Assembly: GCA_019828595.1 (NCBI GenBank)
Contig: JAHQRK010000004.1
Location: 3,930,283-3,994,282, forward strand
Length of the DNA: 64,000 bases
Direction of reading: 5' to 3'
Source: Aphanomyces cochlioides
Taxonomy: Eukaryota; Oomycota; Saprolegniomycetes; Saprolegniales; Verrucalvaceae
A program made the position numbers and the translations under genes. Below the pieces are notes generated by a model. The model ran no database searches. It saw only the letters and a list, made by a program, of their open reading frames with translations, and had not been told where the DNA came from. Positions 10,603 to 22,164 of the stretch are shown one piece after another; the first letter of the stretch is position 1; every line of letters starts with the position of its first letter.

Positions 10603-11653
10603 TTGTTTTCACCACCACGCCTGCTTTTTCATTCACAACATCGCACCCTTCTTTTACACCACGGAGCGCACTTACACGCGCACACACTAACACATTGGAC
10701 TTGTCCATTTCATTCACAACTCACACACCAACATAACCATGGACTGCACCTTTTACACTGCCATTCAAATTGCAAAGACAAAACACAGCATCCACGCACA
10801 GAATGCGATGCCATACATTCCTCCAAAGTCTCACGCCCAAGCTTGTCTCGCTCCTCTCTCAACGATCGAATGAAGCACAACTCATTCTCATGTCTTACTC
10901 TCGACAGCACACACAACCAAAATGGCGTCTAAGCAAGACGTTGATGTTTTCAGCGACAATACACATTACAAGGCGATGGCTTCCTTCAGGACAGCACACA
11001 CTTAACAATCATACGCGGAGGAGTTCCATCATGTAGAGGCCATGCATCATATGCTGGACGTCGTATCGTGTTCTCTTCAAAGAGCTATGAATAGAAAGAA
11101 CGACCCATCCAATGCATGTGAAAGTTGCACGTAATGTGGAGCAAGCATACGTTGTCCACACTGATTCAAGTTCGACGAGGAGAATACTCTATGCTCCAAA
11201 AAGTGCTCTTTTGACGACTTCTCGAGGCGAGGGACAATGACCCTCGATTTCTGTCAATATTCCGATCTCATTCGAATCCCTCCTGTGGATAGTTCTTTCA
11301 ACCACACATCGTTTGCTTTCTGAGCTACAAGACTCTAGATATTACTGTAGGATGAGTTTTTATGTCATTGCTTTAAAGTATATGTCATAGCATGGGAATC
11401 GCCAGAAGAAAGGACCATGACGTGGTTAGCGAAGCATGGGCAGACGAGTGTATTCCCTGTGATGTGGAAATGAAACGGGATACTTTGTAGTATGGGATGT
11501 CAGTTAGTTGACAATGGTGTGTTTGAGTGTGCGTGTTGTTGCATAAGCTGAAGGAGGTAGTGTTCAGGGTGTATGGGAGGTGTTGTCAGGTGTGTGTATG
11601 TGTGTGGAAGAGGACGTGCGAGTGTGTGTGCATGGTCCTATGGAAGCATATAC

Positions 11654-11701
<48 letters not shown>

Positions 11702-11726
11702 ACTGGTTCGATCCCGGTTCGTGGCA
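11654..11726 (+). tRNA. tRNA-Phe(GAA)
   Basis: Intact 73-nt copy, 1124 bp after the previous one. Confidence 0.97.
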
Positions 11727-12777
11727 TTGTTTTCACCACCACGCCTGCTTTTTCATTCACAACATCGCACCCTTCTTTTACACCACGGAGCGCACTTACA
11801 CGCGCACACACTAACACATTGGACTTGTCCATTTCATTCACAACTCACACACCAACATAACCATGGACTGCACCTTTTACACTGCCATTCAAATTGCAAA
11901 GACAAAACACAGCATCCACGCACAGAATGCGATGCCATACATTCCTCCAAAGTCTCACGCCCAAGCTTGTCTCGCTCCTCTCTCAACGATCGAATGAAGC
12001 ACAACTCATTCTCATGTCTTACTCTCGACAGCACACACAACCAAAATGGCGTCTAAGCAAGACGTTGATGTTTTCAGCGACAATACACATTACAAGGCGA
12101 TGGCTTCCTTCAGGACAGCACACACTTAACAATCATACGCGGAGGAGTTCCATCATGTAGAGGCCATGCATCATATGCTGGACGTCGTATCGTGTTCTCT
12201 TCAAAGAGCTATGAATAGAAAGAACGACCCATCCAATGCATGTGAAAGTTGCACGTAATGTGGAGCAAGCATACGTTGTCCACACTGATTCAAGTTCGAC
12301 GAGGAGAATACTCTATGCTCCAAAAAGTGCTCTTTTGACGACTTCTCGAGGCGAGGGACAATGACCCTCGATTTCTGTCAATATTCCGATCTCATTCGAA
12401 TCCCTCCTGTGGATAGTTCTTTCAACCACACATCGTTTGCTTTCTGAGCTACAAGACTCTAGATATTACTGTAGGATGAGTTTTTATGTCATTGCTTTAA
12501 AGTATATGTCATAGCATGGGAATCGCCAGAAGAAAGGACCATGACGTGGTTAGCGAAGCATGGGCAGACGAGTGTATTCCCTGTGATGTGGAAATGAAAC
12601 GGGATACTTTGTAGTATGGGATGTCAGTTAGTTGACAATGGTGTGTTTGAGTGTGCGTGTTGTTGCATAAGCTGAAGGAGGTAGTGTTCAGGGTGTATGG
12701 GAGGTGTTGTCAGGTGTGTGTATGTGTGTGGAAGAGGACGTGCGAGTGTGTGTGCATGGTCCTATGGAAGCATATAC

Positions 12778-12825
<48 letters not shown>

Positions 12826-12850
12826 ACTGGTTCGATCCCGGTTCGTGGCA
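12778..12850 (+). tRNA. tRNA-Phe(GAA)
   Basis: Intact 73-nt copy with unchanged flanks. Confidence 0.97.
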
Positions 12851-13901
12851 TTGTTTTCACCACCACGCCTGCTTTTTCATTCACAACATCGCACCCTTCT
12901 TTTACACCACGGAGCGCACTTACACGCGCACACACTAACACATTGGACTTGTCCATTTCATTCACAACTCACACACCAACATAACCATGGACTGCACCTT
13001 TTACACTGCCATTCAAATTGCAAAGACAAAACACAGCATCCACGCACAGAATGCGATGCCATACATTCCTCCAAAGTCTCACGCCCAAGCTTGTCTCGCT
13101 CCTCTCTCAACGATCGAATGAAGCACAACTCATTCTCATGTCTTACTCTCGACAGCACACACAACCAAAATGGCGTCTAAGCAAGACGTTGATGTTTTCA
13201 GCGACAATACACATTACAAGGCGATGGCTTCCTTCAGGACAGCACACACTTAACAATCATACGCGGAGGAGTTCCATCATGTAGAGGCCATGCATCATAT
13301 GCTGGACGTCGTATCGTGTTCTCTTCAAAGAGCTATGAATAGAAAGAACGACCCATCCAATGCATGTGAAAGTTGCACGTAATGTGGAGCAAGCATACGT
13401 TGTCCACACTGATTCAAGTTCGACGAGGAGAATACTCTATGCTCCAAAAAGTGCTCTTTTGACGACTTCTCGAGGCGAGGGACAATGACCCTCGATTTCT
13501 GTCAATATTCCGATCTCATTCGAATCCCTCCTGTGGATAGTTCTTTCAACCACACATCGTTTGCTTTCTGAGCTACAAGACTCTAGATATTACTGTAGGA
13601 TGAGTTTTTATGTCATTGCTTTAAAGTATATGTCATAGCATGGGAATCGCCAGAAGAAAGGACCATGACGTGGTTAGCGAAGCATGGGCAGACGAGTGTA
13701 TTCCCTGTGATGTGGAAATGAAACGGGATACTTTGTAGTATGGGATGTCAGTTAGTTGACAATGGTGTGTTTGAGTGTGCGTGTTGTTGCATAAGCTGAA
13801 GGAGGTAGTGTTCAGGGTGTATGGGAGGTGTTGTCAGGTGTGTGTATGTGTGTGGAAGAGGACGTGCGAGTGTGTGTGCATGGTCCTATGGAAGCATATA
13901 C

Positions 13902-13949
<48 letters not shown>

Positions 13950-13974
13950 ACTGGTTCGATCCCGGTTCGTGGCA
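13902..13974 (+). tRNA. tRNA-Phe(GAA)
   Basis: Intact; the downstream spacer reads ACATCCACCC instead of ACATCGCACCC, making this unit 1123 bp. Confidence 0.97.
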
Positions 13975-15024
13975 TTGTTTTCACCACCACGCCTGCTTTT
14001 TCATTCACAACATCCACCCTTCTTTTACACCACGGAGCGCACTTACACGCGCACACACTAACACATTGGACTTGTCCATTTCATTCACAACTCACACACC
14101 AACATAACCATGGACTGCACCTTTTACACTGCCATTCAAATTGCAAAGACAAAACACAGCATCCACGCACAGAATGCGATGCCATACATTCCTCCAAAGT
14201 CTCACGCCCAAGCTTGTCTCGCTCCTCTCTCAACGATCGAATGAAGCACAACTCATTCTCATGTCTTACTCTCGACAGCACACACAACCAAAATGGCGTC
14301 TAAGCAAGACGTTGATGTTTTCAGCGACAATACACATTACAAGGCGATGGCTTCCTTCAGGACAGCACACACTTAACAATCATACGCGGAGGAGTTCCAT
14401 CATGTAGAGGCCATGCATCATATGCTGGACGTCGTATCGTGTTCTCTTCAAAGAGCTATGAATAGAAAGAACGACCCATCCAATGCATGTGAAAGTTGCA
14501 CGTAATGTGGAGCAAGCATACGTTGTCCACACTGATTCAAGTTCGACGAGGAGAATACTCTATGCTCCAAAAAGTGCTCTTTTGACGACTTCTCGAGGCG
14601 AGGGACAATGACCCTCGATTTCTGTCAATATTCCGATCTCATTCGAATCCCTCCTGTGGATAGTTCTTTCAACCACACATCGTTTGCTTTCTGAGCTACA
14701 AGACTCTAGATATTACTGTAGGATGAGTTTTTATGTCATTGCTTTAAAGTATATGTCATAGCATGGGAATCGCCAGAAGAAAGGACCATGACGTGGTTAG
14801 CGAAGCATGGGCAGACGAGTGTATTCCCTGTGATGTGGAAATGAAACGGGATACTTTGTAGTATGGGATGTCAGTTAGTTGACAATGGTGTGTTTGAGTG
14901 TGCGTGTTGTTGCATAAGCTGAAGGAGGTAGTGTTCAGGGTGTATGGGAGGTGTTGTCAGGTGTGTGTATGTGTGTGGAAGAGGACGTGCGAGTGTGTGT
15001 GCATGGTCCTATGGAAGCATATAC

Positions 15025-15072
<48 letters not shown>

Positions 15073-15097
15073 ACTGGTTCGATCCCGGTTCGTGGCA
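15025..15097 (+). tRNA. tRNA-Phe(GAA)
   Basis: Intact copy, 1123 bp after the previous start. Confidence 0.97.
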
Positions 15098-16148
15098 TTG
15101 TTTTCACCACCACGCCTGCTTTTTCATTCACAACATCGCACCCTTCTTTTACACCACGGAGCGCACTTACACGCGCACACACTAACACATTGGACTTGTC
15201 CATTTCATTCACAACTCACACACCAACATAACCATGGACTGCACCTTTTACACTGCCATTCAAATTGCAAAGACAAAACACAGCATCCACGCACAGAATG
15301 CGATGCCATACATTCCTCCAAAGTCTCACGCCCAAGCTTGTCTCGCTCCTCTCTCAACGATCGAATGAAGCACAACTCATTCTCATGTCTTACTCTCGAC
15401 AGCACACACAACCAAAATGGCGTCTAAGCAAGACGTTGATGTTTTCAGCGACAATACACATTACAAGGCGATGGCTTCCTTCAGGACAGCACACACTTAA
15501 CAATCATACGCGGAGGAGTTCCATCATGTAGAGGCCATGCATCATATGCTGGACGTCGTATCGTGTTCTCTTCAAAGAGCTATGAATAGAAAGAACGACC
15601 CATCCAATGCATGTGAAAGTTGCACGTAATGTGGAGCAAGCATACGTTGTCCACACTGATTCAAGTTCGACGAGGAGAATACTCTATGCTCCAAAAAGTG
15701 CTCTTTTGACGACTTCTCGAGGCGAGGGACAATGACCCTCGATTTCTGTCAATATTCCGATCTCATTCGAATCCCTCCTGTGGATAGTTCTTTCAACCAC
15801 ACATCGTTTGCTTTCTGAGCTACAAGACTCTAGATATTACTGTAGGATGAGTTTTTATGTCATTGCTTTAAAGTATATGTCATAGCATGGGAATCGCCAG
15901 AAGAAAGGACCATGACGTGGTTAGCGAAGCATGGGCAGACGAGTGTATTCCCTGTGATGTGGAAATGAAACGGGATACTTTGTAGTATGGGATGTCAGTT
16001 AGTTGACAATGGTGTGTTTGAGTGTGCGTGTTGTTGCATAAGCTGAAGGAGGTAGTGTTCAGGGTGTATGGGAGGTGTTGTCAGGTGTGTGTATGTGTGT
16101 GGAAGAGGACGTGCGAGTGTGTGTGCATGGTCCTATGGAAGCATATAC

Positions 16149-16196
<48 letters not shown>

Positions 16197-16221
16197 ACTG
16201 GTTCGATCCCGGTTCGTGGCA
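16149..16221 (+). tRNA. tRNA-Phe(GAA)
   Basis: Intact copy in a standard unit. Confidence 0.97.
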
Positions 16222-17272
16222 TTGTTTTCACCACCACGCCTGCTTTTTCATTCACAACATCGCACCCTTCTTTTACACCACGGAGCGCACTTACACGCGC
16301 ACACACTAACACATTGGACTTGTCCATTTCATTCACAACTCACACACCAACATAACCATGGACTGCACCTTTTACACTGCCATTCAAATTGCAAAGACAA
16401 AACACAGCATCCACGCACAGAATGCGATGCCATACATTCCTCCAAAGTCTCACGCCCAAGCTTGTCTCGCTCCTCTCTCAACGATCGAATGAAGCACAAC
16501 TCATTCTCATGTCTTACTCTCGACAGCACACACAACCAAAATGGCGTCTAAGCAAGACGTTGATGTTTTCAGCGACAATACACATTACAAGGCGATGGCT
16601 TCCTTCAGGACAGCACACACTTAACAATCATACGCGGAGGAGTTCCATCATGTAGAGGCCATGCATCATATGCTGGACGTCGTATCGTGTTCTCTTCAAA
16701 GAGCTATGAATAGAAAGAACGACCCATCCAATGCATGTGAAAGTTGCACGTAATGTGGAGCAAGCATACGTTGTCCACACTGATTCAAGTTCGACGAGGA
16801 GAATACTCTATGCTCCAAAAAGTGCTCTTTTGACGACTTCTCGAGGCGAGGGACAATGACCCTCGATTTCTGTCAATATTCCGATCTCATTCGAATCCCT
16901 CCTGTGGATAGTTCTTTCAACCACACATCGTTTGCTTTCTGAGCTACAAGACTCTAGATATTACTGTAGGATGAGTTTTTATGTCATTGCTTTAAAGTAT
17001 ATGTCATAGCATGGGAATCGCCAGAAGAAAGGACCATGACGTGGTTAGCGAAGCATGGGCAGACGAGTGTATTCCCTGTGATGTGGAAATGAAACGGGAT
17101 ACTTTGTAGTATGGGATGTCAGTTAGTTGACAATGGTGTGTTTGAGTGTGCGTGTTGTTGCATAAGCTGAAGGAGGTAGTGTTCAGGGTGTATGGGAGGT
17201 GTTGTCAGGTGTGTGTATGTGTGTGGAAGAGGACGTGCGAGTGTGTGTGCATGGTCCTATGGAAGCATATAC

Positions 17273-17320
<48 letters not shown>

Positions 17321-17345
17321 ACTGGTTCGATCCCGGTTCGTGGCA
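17273..17345 (+). tRNA. tRNA-Phe(GAA)
   Basis: Intact; its unit carries the A-to-T change at 17450 in the CA-rich spacer. Confidence 0.97.
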
Positions 17346-18396
17346 TTGTTTTCACCACCACGCCTGCTTTTTCATTCACAACATCGCACCCTTCTTTTAC
17401 ACCACGGAGCGCACTTACACGCGCACACACTAACACATTGGACTTGTCCTTTTCATTCACAACTCACACACCAACATAACCATGGACTGCACCTTTTACA
17501 CTGCCATTCAAATTGCAAAGACAAAACACAGCATCCACGCACAGAATGCGATGCCATACATTCCTCCAAAGTCTCACGCCCAAGCTTGTCTCGCTCCTCT
17601 CTCAACGATCGAATGAAGCACAACTCATTCTCATGTCTTACTCTCGACAGCACACACAACCAAAATGGCGTCTAAGCAAGACGTTGATGTTTTCAGCGAC
17701 AATACACATTACAAGGCGATGGCTTCCTTCAGGACAGCACACACTTAACAATCATACGCGGAGGAGTTCCATCATGTAGAGGCCATGCATCATATGCTGG
17801 ACGTCGTATCGTGTTCTCTTCAAAGAGCTATGAATAGAAAGAACGACCCATCCAATGCATGTGAAAGTTGCACGTAATGTGGAGCAAGCATACGTTGTCC
17901 ACACTGATTCAAGTTCGACGAGGAGAATACTCTATGCTCCAAAAAGTGCTCTTTTGACGACTTCTCGAGGCGAGGGACAATGACCCTCGATTTCTGTCAA
18001 TATTCCGATCTCATTCGAATCCCTCCTGTGGATAGTTCTTTCAACCACACATCGTTTGCTTTCTGAGCTACAAGACTCTAGATATTACTGTAGGATGAGT
18101 TTTTATGTCATTGCTTTAAAGTATATGTCATAGCATGGGAATCGCCAGAAGAAAGGACCATGACGTGGTTAGCGAAGCATGGGCAGACGAGTGTATTCCC
18201 TGTGATGTGGAAATGAAACGGGATACTTTGTAGTATGGGATGTCAGTTAGTTGACAATGGTGTGTTTGAGTGTGCGTGTTGTTGCATAAGCTGAAGGAGG
18301 TAGTGTTCAGGGTGTATGGGAGGTGTTGTCAGGTGTGTGTATGTGTGTGGAAGAGGACGTGCGAGTGTGTGTGCATGGTCCTATGGAAGCATATAC

Positions 18397-18444
<48 letters not shown>

Positions 18445-18469
18445 ACTGGTTCGATCCCGGTTCGTGGCA
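18397..18469 (+). tRNA. tRNA-Phe(GAA)
   Basis: Intact copy with standard flanks. Confidence 0.97.
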
Positions 18470-19520
18470 TTGTTTTCACCACCACGCCTGCTTTTTCATT
18501 CACAACATCGCACCCTTCTTTTACACCACGGAGCGCACTTACACGCGCACACACTAACACATTGGACTTGTCCATTTCATTCACAACTCACACACCAACA
18601 TAACCATGGACTGCACCTTTTACACTGCCATTCAAATTGCAAAGACAAAACACAGCATCCACGCACAGAATGCGATGCCATACATTCCTCCAAAGTCTCA
18701 CGCCCAAGCTTGTCTCGCTCCTCTCTCAACGATCGAATGAAGCACAACTCATTCTCATGTCTTACTCTCGACAGCACACACAACCAAAATGGCGTCTAAG
18801 CAAGACGTTGATGTTTTCAGCGACAATACACATTACAAGGCGATGGCTTCCTTCAGGACAGCACACACTTAACAATCATACGCGGAGGAGTTCCATCATG
18901 TAGAGGCCATGCATCATATGCTGGACGTCGTATCGTGTTCTCTTCAAAGAGCTATGAATAGAAAGAACGACCCATCCAATGCATGTGAAAGTTGCACGTA
19001 ATGTGGAGCAAGCATACGTTGTCCACACTGATTCAAGTTCGACGAGGAGAATACTCTATGCTCCAAAAAGTGCTCTTTTGACGACTTCTCGAGGCGAGGG
19101 ACAATGACCCTCGATTTCTGTCAATATTCCGATCTCATTCGAATCCCTCCTGTGGATAGTTCTTTCAACCACACATCGTTTGCTTTCTGAGCTACAAGAC
19201 TCTAGATATTACTGTAGGATGAGTTTTTATGTCATTGCTTTAAAGTATATGTCATAGCATGGGAATCGCCAGAAGAAAGGACCATGACGTGGTTAGCGAA
19301 GCATGGGCAGACGAGTGTATTCCCTGTGATGTGGAAATGAAACGGGATACTTTGTAGTATGGGATGTCAGTTAGTTGACAATGGTGTGTTTGAGTGTGCG
19401 TGTTGTTGCATAAGCTGAAGGAGGTAGTGTTCAGGGTGTATGGGAGGTGTTGTCAGGTGTGTGTATGTGTGTGGAAGAGGACGTGCGAGTGTGTGTGCAT
19501 GGTCCTATGGAAGCATATAC

Positions 19521-19533
19521 GCCGCGATAGCTA

Positions 19534-19568
<35 letters not shown>

Positions 19569-19593
19569 ACTGGTTCGATCCCGGTTCGTGGCA
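19521..19593 (+). tRNA. tRNA-Phe(GAA), C13A variant
   Basis: C to A at 19533 turns GCTCAG into GCTAAG. This breaks the last D-stem pair (13-22) and alters the A box at the base next to the retrotransposon nick. The remaining 72 nt are unchanged. It may be a poor gene, a poor retrotransposon target, or both. It is the last gene before element B1, which sits in the following unit. Confidence 0.9.
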
Positions 19594-20644
19594 TTGTTTT
19601 CACCACCACGCCTGCTTTTTCATTCACAACATCGCACCCTTCTTTTACACCACGGAGCGCACTTACACGCGCACACACTAACACATTGGACTTGTCCATT
19701 TCATTCACAACTCACACACCAACATAACCATGGACTGCACCTTTTACACTGCCATTCAAATTGCAAAGACAAAACACAGCATCCACGCACAGAATGCGAT
19801 GCCATACATTCCTCCAAAGTCTCACGCCCAAGCTTGTCTCGCTCCTCTCTCAACGATCGAATGAAGCACAACTCATTCTCATGTCTTACTCTCGACAGCA
19901 CACACAACCAAAATGGCGTCTAAGCAAGACGTTGATGTTTTCAGCGACAATACACATTACAAGGCGATGGCTTCCTTCAGGACAGCACACACTTAACAAT
20001 CATACGCGGAGGAGTTCCATCATGTAGAGGCCATGCATCATATGCTGGACGTCGTATCGTGTTCTCTTCAAAGAGCTATGAATAGAAAGAACGACCCATC
20101 CAATGCATGTGAAAGTTGCACGTAATGTGGAGCAAGCATACGTTGTCCACACTGATTCAAGTTCGACGAGGAGAATACTCTATGCTCCAAAAAGTGCTCT
20201 TTTGACGACTTCTCGAGGCGAGGGACAATGACCCTCGATTTCTGTCAATATTCCGATCTCATTCGAATCCCTCCTGTGGATAGTTCTTTCAACCACACAT
20301 CGTTTGCTTTCTGAGCTACAAGACTCTAGATATTACTGTAGGATGAGTTTTTATGTCATTGCTTTAAAGTATATGTCATAGCATGGGAATCGCCAGAAGA
20401 AAGGACCATGACGTGGTTAGCGAAGCATGGGCAGACGAGTGTATTCCCTGTGATGTGGAAATGAAACGGGATACTTTGTAGTATGGGATGTCAGTTAGTT
20501 GACAATGGTGTGTTTGAGTGTGCGTGTTGTTGCATAAGCTGAAGGAGGTAGTGTTCAGGGTGTATGGGAGGTGTTGTCAGGTGTGTGTATGTGTGTGGAA
20601 GAGGACGTGCGAGTGTGTGTGCATGGTCCTATGGAAGCATATAC

Positions 20645-20658
20645 GCCGCGATAGCTCA
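20645..20658 (+). repeat. 5' target-site copy left of B1
   Basis: tRNA nucleotides 1-14 after the normal array flank, then element B1. Confidence 0.95.
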
Positions 20659-20676
20659 ATGTCAATGGGGAGTCTA

Positions 20677-20718
20677 TTTGTAGTTAATGTAAACTACAAA
20701 CTAATATTGCCCGAAGGC
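20677..20718 (-). promoter_or_regulatory. Family B 3' UTR double hairpin
   Basis: Sense-strand order: a GCC-UUCG-GGC tetraloop hairpin (20709-20718), then a perfect 9-bp stem TTTGTAGTT/AACTACAAA (20677-20700), followed by CTCCCCATTGACAT. Family A keeps the same order and flanks with a different second stem. It is probably the site its own RT recognises on the RNA; this role is inferred. Confidence 0.6.
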
Positions 20719-20736
20719 TCATCCCATTTCCAACTG

Positions 20737-21951
20737 CTAGGCTGAATTGGAAATCAATTTGGCTTTTCGTTTTCTTGATTCGCTTCGACGTTGGGACTTC
20801 GATTTCTTCGGTGTTTGTAAGCTAACACGGCGAATATGTCGGATAAAACTGACTCTTGGCATCTGACCCAGGGGGTATACATTTTCATTGTCTTGGATCA
20901 TACATAGACTTCGGTCTATGCAGCGCTTGTATCGCTTGGCGAGGACCCAGCAATGGGATGTTGAATCAGTGACAGAAACAACCAAGAATTCTCCGTCAGG
21001 CTCATCCAATATCGCTCTACAGATATCACGAATTGGATCACCCACCGATTGCTTGAGCAGTTGACGGGAGAATATGGCGTCGTTGTAGTGGAATCCATGT
21101 GTGTATGCCAGCTTGAGAAAATCATGCATCTTGGAAGGGGGAATGCCCGCGTCTTGAGGAACTCCATGGGCCTCTTTGAAACCCGAAATGACTTCTTCGC
21201 TGAGCTCAAAATTGGAGACATTCAAATTGGTAGCAACGATTCGGATTGCAGCCGCAAGACAAGATTTGTCACTGTTGTTGCCAATTTCTAGCCACAGAGG
21301 ATCCATCGCTCGAAATTCAGCAAGCGTTGGGGCGAGACCAGTGTTCGTGAGGAAGTGGGCTCCAGCTTGTCGCCATCGTTGGTACATCGCCACGGCTTCT
21401 TGACACCCGCTGAGGTCTTTTTCGTCGAACCAGTCTTTGTCGAGTCCATCCGGGCGTTGAAACTTCCAGTTGACTTGGTATTGAATAGTTGAAATTCGAT
21501 TTCGCATTGATGCCACTTCGCGGTGGTCATCGATAAACAACACTTCATCGATGTCATCATCGTCGGTTGGAATTCGCAGAGTGCGTGGGCGGTTGGTTGG
21601 GGCATCAGCCGTTGTCGCATTCGTTTGTGGCCTGGCTGGAACAGAAACATCGTCCAATAGATCCATGAGGGATGGTAGCGGAGATCCATTGTCATTGCCC
21701 AAGGGGTCAAATTCGCGGGTGCTCGAGTTCAAAATGGACATATCAGGAGTAAATTGGTGTTCTTCAGTTGTAACTGGACTTGAAGGACGAGTGTCGGATG
21801 ATTGCGTCATAGGTACAGAAATCTCAACTCCATCCACTCCCTCAAGAGTAATCCCTGGAGACATCGAGCTCCCCACACCTCGTGTAGTTATGGGTCTCGA
21901 CGTCTGCGCGGGGAGTACGCTATCGGCAGTGAAAATCGTTGAAGCTTCCAT
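20737..21951 (-). CDS. Retrotransposon ORF3: putative cysteine protease-like protein (B1)
   Basis: 404 aa from the ATG at 21951 (MEASTIFTAD); the frame stays open upstream to a TGA at 22135-22137, so the start is uncertain. The N-terminal part is Ser/Thr/Asp-rich (PTDDDDIDEVLFIDDHR). The C-terminal half holds SDKSCLAAAIRI (Cys231), STSHCWVLAKR (His333) and IQDNENVYPL (Asp354). The order and spacing (102 and 21 residues) fit a papain-fold Cys-His-Asp protease, such as OTU- or C39-like enzymes. The last 26 residues are Lys/Arg-rich and could be nuclear-targeting or RNA-binding. The call rests on motif pattern only; no family assignment is possible. The frame is intact although the adjoining ORF2 is broken, and five other B copies keep pieces of it. 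Confidence 0.6.
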   Translation of the reverse strand: MEASTIFTADSVLPAQTSRPITTRGVGSSMSPGITLEGVDGVEISVPMTQSSDTRPSSPVTTEEHQFTPDMSILNSSTREFDPLGNDNGSPLPSLMDLLDDVSVPARPQTNATTADAPTNRPRTLRIPTDDDDIDEVLFIDDHREVASMRNRISTIQYQVNWKFQRPDGLDKDWFDEKDLSGCQEAVAMYQRWRQAGAHFLTNTGLAPTLAEFRAMDPLWLEIGNNSDKSCLAAAIRIVATNLNVSNFELSEEVISGFKEAHGVPQDAGIPPSKMHDFLKLAYTHGFHYNDAIFSRQLLKQSVGDPIRDICRAILDEPDGEFLVVSVTDSTSHCWVLAKRYKRCIDRSLCMIQDNENVYPLGQMPRVSFIRHIRRVSLQTPKKSKSQRRSESRKRKAKLISNSA

Positions 21952-22164
21952 TGTTGTTGTCTTGGGTAAAATCAAAAGTGAGTCTTGGAGAATTGTTTTG
22001 AGATTCTCACTGAACTTATTCTCAGTTGCGACACTTGAGTCAGGCACGATTTGATTGGGCAGTGAAATGTTTTGCGCGGATCGTGAGTGATGGTCGCCAG
22101 GATTCCCAATCAAAAATTCAGCTGGGATACCAAGTCAAGAATACAGCTGGGGCTTGTAATCAAA

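Larger units (their letters stand above)
9406..20644 (+). repeat. tRNA-Phe tandem array, segment II (ten head-to-tail units)
   Basis: Ten units start at 9406, 10530, 11654, 12778, 13902, 15025, 16149, 17273, 18397 and 19521. All are 1124 bp except the fifth, which lost one G near 14014. The only other visible changes are A to T at 17450 and C to A at 19533 (inside a tRNA). Such uniformity implies recent amplification or continuing homogenisation. Spacers hold no gene beyond the degenerate short frame described at 1346. Confidence 0.97.

Noticed and set aside
9406..20644. CRISPR-like or satellite array
   Set aside because: The period is 1124 bp with a tRNA gene per unit and no short repeat/spacer alternation.
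21049..21291. 80-codon plus-strand frame opposite ORF3 (repeated in the B copies)
   Set aside because: It overlaps the Cys-motif region of ORF3 in antisense; the ORF3 frame is longer and carries the conserved motifs.
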